A stretch of 64,000 nucleotides of DNA from Flectonema sp. DT1601 (taxonomy: Eukaryota; Euglenozoa; Diplonemea; Diplonemida; Diplonemidae): assembly GCA_964019425.1 (NCBI GenBank), contig OZ025846.1, forward strand, positions 620,001 through 684,000. Direction: 5' to 3'. Under the pieces are notes generated by a model that searched no databases, had not been told where the DNA came from, and saw only the letters and a program-made list of their open reading frames with translations. Below, in pieces: positions 45,986-56,313 of this stretch. Position 1 is the stretch's first letter. The number at the start of each line of letters is the position of its first letter. Both the position numbers and the translations under genes were made by a program.

Positions 45986-46077
45986 AGTTGATTAGAAGAC
46001 AGAGAGCCTTTCTCTGACTGTTCTTCTAAAGTCAGACTTCTTAGTAAGAAGCTACAGCTATCGGGGCTGTAACAACT
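45986..46077 (+). ncRNA. Cloverleaf-like fold in the 3'UTR of the RRM gene
   Basis: AGTTG (45986-45990) pairs with CAACT (46073-46077) and encloses three hairpins. They are TTAGAAGA/TCTTCTAA with CAGAGA/TCTCTG inside (45992-46029), CTTCTT/AAGAAG (46037-46051) and ACAGC/GCTGT (46054-46070). It lacks the TTCGA loop and other marks of tRNA. U1A in animals regulates its own mRNA through its 3'UTR, so a regulatory role is possible. Confidence 0.45.
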
Positions 46078-46649
46078 CAATGTTGAAAATTACATCTTTC
46101 AGCCTCTTCAAGAATAGTGAGTTGCCGTCTATTTGCTGCTATATGTGCAGTAAGAGAAGGCTCCCAACGATAAGGAAAAGTGTTTTTAAGTAATCCTTCG
46201 CGCCTTAAGCCGCCATCGAAATTCGAGTGACATTCGAGTAGTCGTTTTCGAAATATTAATTTCATTATTTCAGTTGTTTGAATAGGTACAAAAAGACATA
46301 ATAATTACTTCTGAAGAAATGATTAGATCAGGTGATGTGTTCTCATGTTTAGTAACCAATAAGTCTTTACAGATCTCACAACCATAAAATGATGAGTACT
46401 ACTTACTGGTATGTCTACCCCATCAACTGGTAGTGAAAGAGGAGGATGACTGTTAAAACCAAAGTATTAACGATTTAGACACAAAGAGAGTTCCAATTAT
46501 TTGAGTTTCATTCACATTATTACATAAAGTACAGATACACCTTACACTGCAGTGAATTTGAATCTTGCTTTTCTATTTGAAATGAAAAGACTGCTGGTGA
46601 TATTCCTTTTTAAAGTTATTATTTTTATCAGCTGGTATAAACATAAGCT
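46078..46649. other. Spacer with acceptor before the phosphoesterase
   Basis: No gene was seen. TTTTTATCAG ends at 46631, 18 nt before the next ATG. Confidence 0.55.
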
Positions 46650-47357
46650 ATGCAGGCAACTCTTATAGGTTGCGTTTTCGCTGCTTTGGGAGGGTTTTGG
46701 TTTTCGAGGAGATGCAGGCAAGTTCGAGACAAAATAAAATTAGAGAAATTAGGGATTCGAGTAGTCTGCATCAGCGACACTCATGGAAAGCATCGCAACG
46801 TTAAAGTACCAGATGGAGATGTGTTGATTCACGGAGGTGACTTCACTCATTTTGGTAAAATCGAAGACGCAGTAGATATGAACGATTGGTTAGGAGAACT
46901 TCCACATCCTTACAAGATTGTAGTAGACGGAAATCATGAAGCTAACGCGAGTTGGAAAAAGAAAACTCCGAGTATCTTGTCGAATGCAACTTTTCTTAGA
47001 AATGGAGTGACTCAACTAAACCTCGTCAAGGAAGGTAAGACACGTTCTATAAAAATCTACGGCTCAGGGTTTAACTGGCCCATCTCTGCAGGTAGCGTCT
47101 CTCCTTTTTCTTACATTCCTTTTGATACAAATGTTTTAGTTAATCATGTTCCAGCTAAGGGACACTGTGATGGTGGTGGTGGTTGTGATATGTTTCTTGA
47201 GGCAGTAAAGAAAACTGTCGGAGCAAGGTTAGTTGTCGGTGGTCACATTCATTCAGAGCATCGCCAGATGACTTCACAAGGAGTTCATTACGTCAACGCC
47301 AGCATGTGTAAGAATGGATACTCGATAGGATGGGATCCGATTGTTATTGATCTTTAA
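46650..47357 (+). CDS. Calcineurin-like metallophosphoesterase, membrane-anchored
   Basis: The 235-residue protein starts with a hydrophobic segment (about residues 4-19) followed by Arg residues, a likely signal anchor. The catalytic motifs come in family order: SDTHGK, GGDFTHFG, GNHE, VNHVPAKG and GGHIH. These bind two metal ions and hydrolyse phosphoesters. The short form and motif spacing resemble the MPPED-type branch; the substrate is unknown. No intron was seen. A 5'-proximal acceptor lies at 46631. It is tightly placed before twinfilin (470 bp), in the same orientation. Confidence 0.9.
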   Translation: MQATLIGCVFAALGGFWFSRRCRQVRDKIKLEKLGIRVVCISDTHGKHRNVKVPDGDVLIHGGDFTHFGKIEDAVDMNDWLGELPHPYKIVVDGNHEANASWKKKTPSILSNATFLRNGVTQLNLVKEGKTRSIKIYGSGFNWPISAGSVSPFSYIPFDTNVLVNHVPAKGHCDGGGGCDMFLEAVKKTVGARLVVGGHIHSEHRQMTSQGVHYVNASMCKNGYSIGWDPIVIDL

Positions 47358-47826
47358 ATGTTTATTTATTTTATTTTTTATCAGGCTGATGATAAGTGTT
47401 TCTGTTCTTGCCTGTTGTATACCAACACCACTTTTCTCTGCCTGCCCATTATTTTTAACTGTTGACAACCCATTCGTTGCAACTCTAGTGTGGAAGCTTT
47501 TATCTGAATCGACAGTAACCTTCTATTAATTGAAGTTATGTAACAACTCTGAGTAAATGATATTAAAAAGAGTGTTCTGTGTAGTATTTCGTGTACATAT
47601 CCCAATTTTGTATGTTCACTTCCCAAGCACTGAGAGAAGTACTCCTTTCTGTTACATTATTTTCGCCGTACTTCTGTTTTCACTCCTTCAGTTTGTTTTT
47701 TACGTATACTAACTCACCAGTCACACTGTTCGTACTGCTGAATATGAGTACGACGATGGATTAGTTGCGCTCAAAATTCAATTAGTGAAATTAATATCCC
47801 CAACCAGTTCTTATAAAAACAATAAG
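47358..47826. other. Spacer with acceptor before twinfilin
   Basis: This is the 3' flank of the phosphoesterase. CCCCAACCAG ends at 47807, 19 nt before the twinfilin ATG. No gene was seen. Confidence 0.55.
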
Positions 47827-48822
47827 ATGGCTCACACAATGGAACTAGCTGTCGACTCCACATTGGAGAAGAAATGGGCAGACGAAAAGGGAGCCTCGAA
47901 TATCCGATGGCTGAAAGTTGAGATTAAAGACGAGAAGCTCACACTGATAGGAGACTCCAAAGAAGGAAGTGGCGAGGCGGCGATGAAAGATCTGGCAGGT
48001 GGGTGTGGTGACGATCCTTTTTACGGAATCATCAGAGGAACGGATGATAACGAATGGGTTGTCGTTGCATTCATTCCTGACACAGCAAAGGTAAAATCTA
48101 GAATGCAATACGCAAGTACTCTAAACCACTTGAAGAAGGTACTCGGAGCCTCAGTTATCGGTGACGTCCGCTGCTCAGAGAAAGATGAAATAGTCTGGTC
48201 CACTGTCGAGGAAACAGTTGCTAAGAAGAAGGGAAAGACCTGCAACCAGGACGCAATGACTGACAAGGAAAAGGAATTAGTGGCACTGAATGCTGAAGTA
48301 GCAGCAGAAATGCAAACAGCAGACAAGCACAGCGCCATTGAAAACTGCGCATTGAAATTCCCAATCACCGACGAGGCAAAGTCAGCCCTTGAGAAAGGCT
48401 CAAAGAATGAGGACGGCTACTCTGTTGTCATCCTCGACACTGAGAATGAAAAAATAACATTTAGCAGCAAGCACGACTCATTGCAATCTGCAGTTGACAC
48501 CCTCGGTGATGCCTCGCGCTTTATTTGTTTGAATCACAAGAATGAGAATGATGATAACAAAAACTGTCATGTCTTCATTTACTACGCCTCTGACAGCTGT
48601 CCATTTAAGAAGCGTCTTCAGTACGCGTCGAGTAAGTCAACTGCCGTAGAGCACGCATCGAATGCGGGATACAGCTTTGCCAAGACTCTCGAGCTTACTG
48701 AGAAAGCAGAAGTATCGGCCAAGGAAGTTAACGAGGCACTAAAGCCGTCTTCTGAAGATGATGAACCGAAGAGAATTAAACCTAAGGCACCTGGTAGAGG
48801 TGGAATGCGTATGCTCATATAG
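47827..48822 (+). CDS. TWF: Twinfilin
   Basis: A 331-residue actin regulator with two ADF-homology domains, at about residues 1-125 and 150-295. The second repeats the pattern of the first (RLQYASS echoes RMQYAST). The basic tail KPKAPGRGGMRMLI matches the twinfilin C-terminus that contacts capping protein and phosphoinositides. The length is typical. Twinfilin binds actin monomers and filament ends in the cytoplasm. The frame is open upstream (to 47785), but the first ATG is 47827 and lies after the acceptor. No intron was seen. GC content is higher than in the neighbouring spacers. Confidence 0.93.
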   Translation: MAHTMELAVDSTLEKKWADEKGASNIRWLKVEIKDEKLTLIGDSKEGSGEAAMKDLAGGCGDDPFYGIIRGTDDNEWVVVAFIPDTAKVKSRMQYASTLNHLKKVLGASVIGDVRCSEKDEIVWSTVEETVAKKKGKTCNQDAMTDKEKELVALNAEVAAEMQTADKHSAIENCALKFPITDEAKSALEKGSKNEDGYSVVILDTENEKITFSSKHDSLQSAVDTLGDASRFICLNHKNENDDNKNCHVFIYYASDSCPFKKRLQYASSKSTAVEHASNAGYSFAKTLELTEKAEVSAKEVNEALKPSSEDDEPKRIKPKAPGRGGMRMLI

Positions 48823-49326
48823 CTGTTGATTTCAACTTTTCCCTTTCATCTCGCACAGGTCAGCCAGTCTTTTTATTAAGTCAGTTGACGTCCAACCGCG
48901 TGATAGTTTTATTTTTTTGTTATATTTCTAAAGGAAAAAAAAAAAAAAGATTTTATCCCCGTCCGTCCATTTTCCCCCAACTCCCCATTTCCCTTCCATC
49001 GTGGCTTTGCTTTGCCTACTGTGAATTGATCGTTTCTCTACTGCGTAGGTGCCAATGGCCCTTGTGGAAGGATAGCGTGTACCTATTAGCGTAGCCATGT
49101 ATAAGGTTATGTGTACCTCTTTTCTGATGTATTGGTCGTCTACACAAGTTACCTATTCTACTGGGCGGTAACCGTCCCTGGTGGTGATGCGACACAAACG
49201 GAAAAGGTTTTTCTAACAAGAGGGAAAAAAAAAACAAAAAAAAAAACTAACAAACAATGATGGGTACTATTGAATGAGAGTGAACGTATTCTGAACAGCC
49301 TAGGTTAAGAGAAGAGGAAAGAAAGG

Positions 49327-49362
<36 letters not shown>

Positions 49363-49562
49363 CAAAACACGAAAAAACGGGGGAAATACAAGAGCTAGAA
49401 AGAATAGACCGTACTACTACTACGGCTCTGCCTTCAAATGTAATTCACAATATCACCAAACTAGTTTACAAATTAATTTATCAAAAGTTTAAAACCATGT
49501 TGACGTCTGGATGTGTTTGGGAGATGTGTTGTAATTTCTTACGTTTCGTTGGAATCACATCA
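48823..49562. other. Spacer after twinfilin
   Basis: Includes an A run of about 30 nt at 49332-49361. No gene was seen. Confidence 0.6.
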
Positions 49563-49589
49563 ACTTTTTATTTTATCTTATTTTATTAG
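49563..49589 (+). promoter_or_regulatory. Pyrimidine-rich acceptor before a small gene
   Basis: A T-rich stretch ends in TTTATTAG at 49589, 33 nt before the ATG at 49623. Confidence 0.5.
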
Positions 49590-49622
49590 TAAACAATTAC
49601 ACGACACACAACAAACTTAAGA

Positions 49623-49985
49623 ATGACTGACACTGATCACAAATTGTATTTATTTCTGGTAACACTACTCGAGTTGGGATGGCTACTTCCACAGTTGGGA
49701 TGCAGGGCTGTGGCATACTGGTTGCAAGGATACTTTGCAATAAAAAGAGAAGAGAGTAGAGCACCGTTAGAGTGGTGGATGGAACCTCTGGAAACTCAGC
49801 CTCGTAAAGTTGTTGTTCGATTTGCTGATGGAACTCATCAGGGAACTCCACCAAGGATTCCACTGCGACCGAAAGAGAAAGTGTCTGATGGATGTTTCAG
49901 AACTCGCTGTTCTTCAATAGAAGCCGCACGTCTCATGACGGTTTGGCAAAATTCTGGTTTTGCCAGAGCAACTGCTGGAGGGTAG
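49623..49985 (+). CDS. Small protein with N-terminal hydrophobic segment, unknown
   Basis: A 120-residue product. Residues about 8-32 are hydrophobic (YLFLVTLLELGWLLPQL), probably a signal anchor or membrane segment. The rest is soluble and basic with no recognised motif. Support for a real gene: normal coding composition in an A/T-rich neighbourhood, an acceptor just upstream, and same orientation as all other genes. I do not recognise the family. Confidence 0.6.
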   Translation: MTDTDHKLYLFLVTLLELGWLLPQLGCRAVAYWLQGYFAIKREESRAPLEWWMEPLETQPRKVVVRFADGTHQGTPPRIPLRPKEKVSDGCFRTRCSSIEAARLMTVWQNSGFARATAGG

Positions 49986-52638
49986 TCTACGACATGCAAT
50001 TTGTTTTCAACGAATATTTGTAGTTTTCGAGAGCACAAGATTAATATTTATATTACTCACTCACCCGACGAACGATATGAATCCTATCCCTATTAAGAAG
50101 ACACATCAAAAATAGTGTCGATTCTTGTTTTCCCCCCATATTTCGCTATTAACGCTTCACGATACTTGACTATCTTATATGTTTTCCTTTTTTTTTCTTA
50201 TTTTTATTTTTGCTTTTATTTTTTCAACATGTTGATCTCTTGAATCGCAAGCTCATATTACTCACCTAAAGTTTTCAAAAGTTTTGAGTGACGAAAGGAA
50301 GGAATGAAATGATATTGCGGGGAGAAAATAATACTATGGAATAATGGTAAAGTTTTTTTTTTTTTCTTCTTCCTTCCTTTTTTTTTTTTTTTTTTTTTTT
50401 TCCACACTGAGAGATTGGTGCCACGTGAGCCGAAAAGTCTCTTTTCCTTTTTTTTTTTTTTTTTAAAAACATACAATCTCTCGAAAGGCATCAAACCCAA
50501 TGTTGGGGTCCAACGATTGGATTATTCAAAAGTTTCTATTTCACATTTTATTGCTTCGTTTAATTTTATTTTAACGAACAATGAATGTATTTTTTTTTTT
50601 TTTTTTTTAAATCTTTTTTTTTTTTTTTTATATTGATCCAGATTATTAGTTTCTAATTATTTTGTTCAGGTAAAAGTAATCGTTTTTACTCATTTAGTTG
50701 GACAACACGATTACAACTTCCTCTGTCTTTTCTGTTGCCTGCACTGCGTCCGTGTTGCGCATTCTTCAGTATTCTCGGTGGAAGAATCCCATTTTGGTAA
50801 AGTACTCTTCTTGTTCTCTATAGTCGTAGCCTTTTAGCTGCTTGTTACGCATCCACTCCCGGATGCATTGCGCGTGGAGTTCCTGTTTCTTTCTTTTTCT
50901 GATCCTTCTTAACTTCAGTTGGATAATTCTCGATTTGATGATTAGCGCAGCCTGCGTTAGCTGCCTTTGTACTCAATGAAATACACCACCCGCACCCGAG
51001 AAAGGTATTGGTAATTTAATGCTTTGTTGCCAACTACAAACTAATTGATATTCAGTGCGCATTATATGGTTGGTCACTTTTGTTATTATTTTATTTTATT
51101 TGCGAACTTCGTTTGTTTATGAGCAAGCAATCATTTTTTTTCGTTTTTTTTTTTTCAATTTATTGCAAATCAGTTCTTCTTTGTTGTTAGTTTTCTTTGA
51201 ACCTTTCTATTGGTCTGGTGGGGTAGACTGTTTTCCTTTTTTTTCTGAAATCCCTCTCAAGTTTGAGATACTTCAGTCTGGTTCGGAGCAGTTAGTATCT
51301 CAACTGTCTGTGCTTCCCTTTGTTATAATTACTCGTGTTGCCCAATTGGTGTGGTGCTTTTATACCTTTTAATAAGTTTCTTATGGTATTAATGTTTGGG
51401 CTACGTAGTACAGGTCCGGTATTCCGGATTTTGTTTTTTATTTTATTGTGTTGTTTGGTGGCATTAGACACGCAGTGATTATTTTATGGAAGTAGAAAAG
51501 ATATTTTATATATTTACTCCCCCCCCTCATTATTTCTGTTAAAACTGTTAGTTCAAATCTCTGGGCAAGGTAGGCAGCTGAGAGTCGATCCTTCCAGCAG
51601 AAGCCATAAAACACAATCTCTGGGATTGGCTTGGTCAACTAACGAACTATTTTAATATTGTTTTGGTACTGATTTCGTCTTATCCCATCCATTCAAATCC
51701 CTCATATACACGACCCTTACACGTTCGTCCCCTCGCCTTGTTCTTTTTGATTATTGATTGAGATGTGACATCATTGGAATCATTTATCGAAAGTTATAAA
51801 TACACATCTCAATACTATCCTGTGAGAATACACAACTGATTTATCTAATTGATATGTTTGTCATGAATGTGATAAGTGAATGTAATACCCGCCCTCTCTG
51901 CATGTGTGACATTCCTGAGTTCTATTCGTAACAATGGAGAGCAATATTTTATTTCGCTGCCGCAACTTAACATATCCCCCGGCTGCGTTGATGGTAATAT
52001 TTTGCTGAAAATGGAAGAAGTGGGTTGGTTAGTGTGTTTTACTATAATAATACTGTTTTTATGTTTCTATTTTTCATCTACGACGCCTTATCGCTCCCCC
52101 CACTCCCCTTATACATATATTATTTTATTTTATTTTACCACAACGAATAGTGGAAATTATTGAAGGAACATAGCAATGGTAACCTCTTGGGGCTCTCTTT
52201 GTTAAATGTTGCGGATACATCGGAAAACAGGAATGGTAATTGCACAGATCACAAAATCGAATCCCAACACAGCAATGAATGCGAATATTTCTTTCAAGTA
52301 TGGGTTTCACGACACCTGTTAAGGATGTTAGCTCCATACAGCAGCTATCGTGCTGTTTTTTTATTTTATTTATATGATTATTAAGGAACGATCTTGTGTG
52401 TTATGCACCAACCAGACTTTTACGTATTTCGTTCGAGTGTCAAGTGTGCTGGTAATTTGATTTATTTTTTCCAGGTAGATGTTTATGCAGTTGAGATTAT
52501 CGCTAAGTTGATTTCAGATTGTCGTTAAAATATTTTTATGTTTTGATTTAGTGCGCTATCTTATACACTCTTATTCTAACTAATTGTATTGATATCAGTC
52601 TACACTATTTTACGATCATCAGGTTAGTGTCCTACAAA
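49986..52638. other. Spacer of 2.65 kb
   Basis: The DNA is A/T-rich with several homopolymer runs (for example T runs near 50377-50401 and A/T near 50590-50630). No supported gene; frames at 51055-51372 and 51876-52163 have no family motifs. ATCATCAG at 52614-52621 is the likely acceptor for the next gene. Confidence 0.6.
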
Positions 52639-53325
52639 ATGTTTAGAAGAGCAGCAGTTCTTCGTATCTTACAAACCAGAAGTGAATGTGATGCCGTGAG
52701 AGGCGATAAGATTGTTCGAATGAAGTTGGTACCCAATCCTGTCAGCAGCTACACAACGCTCCCATTTAGTTGTAAGGCAGCTCTGGGTTTTGGAGACAGC
52801 CAAGAGGAATCGGAATATAACGACAGAAGGCGGCAGCTGATGAGAGATCTTTTAAGAAAGGGTGAGGCTGAACAGCGAACTGCTGGTTCCCTACTAGAGC
52901 AGCTGAGAAAGGAACACGCGACGAAGTCACTCAGTTTGAGAGGTCCAATCGATATCGAAATCATCGCCAGGGGAGGTGAGACCAGAAAGATTGCAACGTA
53001 CGTTAACTTTGCGAATGAACCTGAAGAAGCAACACCGTTGGGAAAGTCTGCTCGTCTTGGACTAACGGATCTTCAGAAGTTAGGAGTTACTTACAACTAT
53101 TTAACTAACCATATTACATTTGATCAGCCTCAACTCACTCAGCAAGTTTCTCAGGCGGTAGACATCGATGGGAAACCTCTCTCACCTGAGCTCGACCAGA
53201 GCCCGAACGAGAACCGATTGCCCGCATCGGAAAGAGGACTCGCTGCTTCAATGATCCCTGACAGGCCTCCAATTATCGAAGCCCCTGTTGTCAACCCAGA
53301 GTCCCCTTTATCGTACACTGACTAG
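52639..53325 (+). CDS. Unknown protein, possible mitochondrial presequence
   Basis: A 228-residue protein. The first 30 residues are basic and lack acidic side chains early on (MFRRAAVLRILQTR), as in mitochondrial targeting peptides. The centre is charged and helical (NDRRRQLMRDLLRKGEAEQ, SLLEQLRKEH), followed by a beta-rich part (IDIEIIARGG, IATYVNF). The tail is Pro-rich. A bacterial IF-3-like protein was considered but the key motifs are not convincing. The ATG lies 18 nt after the acceptor at 52621; an in-frame GTG upstream is not used. The 3'UTR has a strong hairpin at 53387-53427. Confidence 0.7.
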   Translation: MFRRAAVLRILQTRSECDAVRGDKIVRMKLVPNPVSSYTTLPFSCKAALGFGDSQEESEYNDRRRQLMRDLLRKGEAEQRTAGSLLEQLRKEHATKSLSLRGPIDIEIIARGGETRKIATYVNFANEPEEATPLGKSARLGLTDLQKLGVTYNYLTNHITFDQPQLTQQVSQAVDIDGKPLSPELDQSPNENRLPASERGLAASMIPDRPPIIEAPVVNPESPLSYTD

Positions 53326-53663
53326 ATGGAACTCAAGCAATTAATGATACACTGCAATGGAGACTACAGCTACGTGTTCACCCGGCAGAGAGTGTGAGGC
53401 TTCTGAGCTCAAAGTCACACTTCTCTCACTGAGTTACTGAAATCACTTTTGATGTTCAAAACTCAAATGGTTGTTAGCGAAAAGCTGCTATTCTATCAAA
53501 TCTGATTTGGTGTTCCTTTCAATTACTTGCTGGTACTACGGATCGAACGATCACCTGAGTGAGAAGATTTCAGCTGGCGGATTGTGTTATCATTTCTTTT
53601 TCAATGACAGGACGACTGAAGAGAATTGGAAAACAGAATAAAATATGAAATAGTTATTTAAAA
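53326..53663. other. 3'UTR and spacer with a strong hairpin
   Basis: AGAGAGTGTGA pairs with TCACACTTCTCT (53387-53427) with one bulge; nothing else was recognised. Confidence 0.5.
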
Positions 53664-53676
53664 TCATCTTTCACAG
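53664..53676 (+). promoter_or_regulatory. Acceptor before the cold-shock RS gene
   Basis: CATCTTTCACAG ends at 53676; the ATG at 53687 is 10 nt later. Confidence 0.6.
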
Positions 53677-53686
53677 GGTGTTCACA

Positions 53687-54472
53687 ATGCAAAAAACACC
53701 ACACACCTTTACTATGGGTACGTACTCAGGTACGGTACATCAGTGGGATAAGAGAGGCTATGGGAGGATTCATTGTGATGAGTTCCATCAGTTGCTGTTT
53801 TGCCATCAGATGATGTTCGGAGGAGGAAATCTAATTAAAGGAAGAAGAGTTGTTTTTGATGCCTACAAAGACCCGACAGGAAACAAGTGGAAGGCCGTCA
53901 ACATTACGGGGCCAGCAATCATTGCCGGTAGAGTTAGAACGATTGAAGAATTAGAAGCAAAAAGGCTTGAACTTGACACGGTTGCCAGAGATGGAAGACG
54001 TGAGGAAGTTACTATCAGACATATGAGAGAAGCGAGGAGAAGATTTAAACAGGAACATGCAAGGGAATTACGCGAACAAGCCAGTAAGAATATGTGGATA
54101 AATGACAAGCCACGTGGTCGCTCATTTAGTCGCGATCGAAAGGAACGAGATGATGGAGATCGTTCCCGTAGACGTGACCGCAGTCGCAGCCGAAGCCGCC
54201 GTGGCCGTCGAGACCGCAGTCGCAGCCGCAGCCGTGACCGAAGAGAGCGAAGCCGCAGCCGTGACAGAAGAGATCGTTCTCGCGACAGGAAGCGGAGCCG
54301 CAGCCGCGACAGAAAAGAACGAAGCCGCAGCCGTGACCGCAGAGATCGATCCCGTGACAGACGTGATCGACGAGATCGCTCTCGCAGCCGCAGCCGTGAC
54401 CGCAGAGACCGATCCCGAGACAGACGTGATCGACGAGAGAGACGTGACCGCAGCCGCAGCCGCAGACGTTAG
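53687..54472 (+). CDS. Cold-shock-domain protein with Arg-Ser-rich tail
   Basis: A 261-residue RNA-binding protein. The N-terminal cold-shock domain (about residues 9-80) shows GTVHQWDKRGYGRIH, LFCHQ and VNITGPA. A basic helix follows (about 100-140). The last 110 residues are Arg/Ser/Asp repeats like those of splicing factors. RS tails usually bind other RS proteins and are phosphorylated. A related gene lies 0.8 kb downstream, so this is a local gene pair. The combination of a cold-shock domain and an RS tail is uncommon. The start is the first ATG after the acceptor. Antisense open frames through the RS part are codon artefacts. Confidence 0.88.
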   Translation: MQKTPHTFTMGTYSGTVHQWDKRGYGRIHCDEFHQLLFCHQMMFGGGNLIKGRRVVFDAYKDPTGNKWKAVNITGPAIIAGRVRTIEELEAKRLELDTVARDGRREEVTIRHMREARRRFKQEHARELREQASKNMWINDKPRGRSFSRDRKERDDGDRSRRRDRSRSRSRRGRRDRSRSRSRDRRERSRSRDRRDRSRDRKRSRSRDRKERSRSRDRRDRSRDRRDRRDRSRSRSRDRRDRSRDRRDRRERRDRSRSRRR

Positions 54473-55223
54473 TGGCCCAACAGTTGGAGTACTGAATGAC
54501 GAAGTTGGCATCACTTCTTGTAGTAGTATCTTACTGACCAATTTCTGTTGCTTTACTGAACAACTGAACGAACCAACCTTCTCTGTGGAATCATTTTTAT
54601 TACACTTTGAGCAAAAACATGTCTTCTTGTTCGCAGAATTCGGATCTGATACAACAGAACTAATTACCCGATACTCGGATTTGATTGAAATTACTCGTTA
54701 TCGAATGGTGGGAGGGTATTGCAATCACTTGTCTCAAGTTGACTGAGAGAATTTTATCATCAGAACTCATTTCTGAGAATACCAGCAGGCGACTGATGCT
54801 GTGATCTGTTGCTTTGTTGGATTCTTTTCAGTTTTGAGTGAGAACCCTAATGTGAATGTTCTTCTCTCTGTTGCCTGCTACAGGTAGTCAGACTGTACTT
54901 CGGCTTGTGATCTTTTCGAACGTAATTTGTCGAGTCTTTGTAATGATGTGGATCTCTTTTCTGAGACGGATTACCTTCTTCGTGACCATCTCAGACTAAC
55001 AGATCAGTACGAAGTAAATAACAATCACAGATGGAGATGTTCACATTTCTTACGGCTTGAGCATTTGGTGTGGTCACGTGTTCCTCAATTCCTGAAGACT
55101 TCATATAAAAAGGATGCCTCACATCCGTTGTGTCTATAAAAAAAGAACTACTTGAGGCTTTAGTATTAGTAAAGTGTAAAATAATAAAACTGGCATCATT
55201 TATGGAAGTGTGCTGACGATTAT
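54473..55223. other. Spacer between the two cold-shock genes
   Basis: No gene is supported; the frame at 54927-55139 has no ATG-based support or motifs. Confidence 0.55.
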
Positions 55224-55240
55224 TCAAATCCTCTTTACAG
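55224..55240 (+). promoter_or_regulatory. Acceptor before the second cold-shock gene
   Basis: TCCTCTTTACAG ends at 55240; the ATG at 55249 is 8 nt later. Confidence 0.6.
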
Positions 55241-55248
55241 AAAGCAAC

Positions 55249-55882
55249 ATGGCCTACTCAGGTAAGGTACAGCGCTGGAACCCTCGTGGGTTTGGTTACA
55301 TCTCATCGGAAGACTTCGCTGAGGAGTTGTTCTGCCACTTCACCGCTTTCGGTGGAGGTGATTTGGAGGAGGGAGGTACCATTAGTTTTGATGTTGAGGA
55401 TGACAGCAAGACAGGAGGAAAGAAATGCGTAAACGTGAGCGGACCAGCCGTAATGGAGAAAGACCCAAACAGAATGCCACCATCTCGTAGAAACGACTCC
55501 AGACACGAATCGAGACGCGACTCGTACGACAGAAGAGAGAGAAGAGGAGGAAGAAGAGACAGCAGAGACAGAGACAGAGGTGGCAGAGACAGAAGAGATC
55601 GCTATGACTCCCGTGACCGCTACGAAAGACGTCGTCGCGATGACTCTCGTGACCGCCGTGACTCCCGGGACCGTGACTACGGAAGAGACAGGTTTGTTAT
55701 ATTTGTTTCTCAAAGCAGCTTATATTATTATTCTACACAATATTTAGTACATTTTACTGTCGGGCACTAGACAGAGTGTGTGAGGAGATTGATGCAGTAG
55801 AAGTTAACTTTGAAATTATTAATGTGACTAACAACAAGATTAACAATTAATAAATAATCACAACTACAGAAGACGGTACTAA
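55249..55882 (+). CDS. Cold-shock-domain protein with Arg-Asp-rich tail
   Basis: Exon 1 is 55249-55691. The best second exon is 55870-55882, adding RRRY and a stop and giving 151 residues. An alternative acceptor near 55771 would give a longer tail instead. The cold-shock domain (about 4-75) has GKVQRWNPRGFGYIS, LFCHF and CVNVSGPAV. The tail is made of RD, RRD and DSRD repeats. It resembles the domain order of trypanosomatid RBP16 (cold shock plus basic tail), but the tail is not RGG, so this is only a comparison. It is a paralogue of the gene upstream, probably from tandem duplication. Confidence 0.82.
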
Positions 55883-56281
55883 ATCTCTTTGAGGAACATG
55901 ACGTGGCTGTGTAAGAAAAAAAAAGAAAAATGAAAATTAATAACAACCGCTGGTGAGGGAAGCCAAGGCGAAAAAGAAGTAAAGCTGACAGTTGGCTAAT
56001 TAATTCATCCGCAGTGTTCTAATGGAAAGAGTGTCGCTACTCGGAAGAGTTGTATTCAGAACACTTTAATTATCATTTTAACTTGCAGGTTCTATTCCGT
56101 GGGAGGATAGCCGCTTCAAAATCGGAAACTTTAACTTCCAATGTTGTCTAATGGTAAGCGGATGAAAATAATACACCGACAGTACTTCTTTAGATTAATT
56201 AAATTTATATTTCTTTAACAGGAGTTACTTAGTAATGAATTGACTAGTCTCATACGTTCTCTTTGTTCCGTGTGAGTGATG
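55883..56281. other. Spacer before the TMC gene
   Basis: No gene was seen; the region holds the 3' flank of the cold-shock gene. Confidence 0.55.
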
Positions 56282-56300
56282 ATTTCTATTTTTTTTTCAG
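56282..56300 (+). promoter_or_regulatory. Polypyrimidine acceptor before the TMC gene
   Basis: TTTCTATTTTTTTTTCAG ends at 56300, 13 nt before the ATG. Confidence 0.65.
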
Positions 56301-56313
56301 ATACAATCTCCAC

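Noticed and set aside
45986-46077. tRNA gene
   Set aside because: Cloverleaf-like but without the TTCGA T-loop, A-box or 3' end features.
52639-53325. Mitochondrial initiation factor IF-3
   Set aside because: Size and possible presequence fit, but conserved IF-3 motifs are not visible.
54122-54541. Long minus-strand open frame opposite the RS domain
   Set aside because: Codon periodicity of Arg/Ser repeats leaves the opposite strand open; its product is Ala/Ser/Thr low-complexity.
55870-55882. Alternative last exon of the second cold-shock gene starting near 55772
   Set aside because: Possible (it would add about 25 residues), but the downstream acceptor restores an Arg-rich ending and was preferred; not settled.
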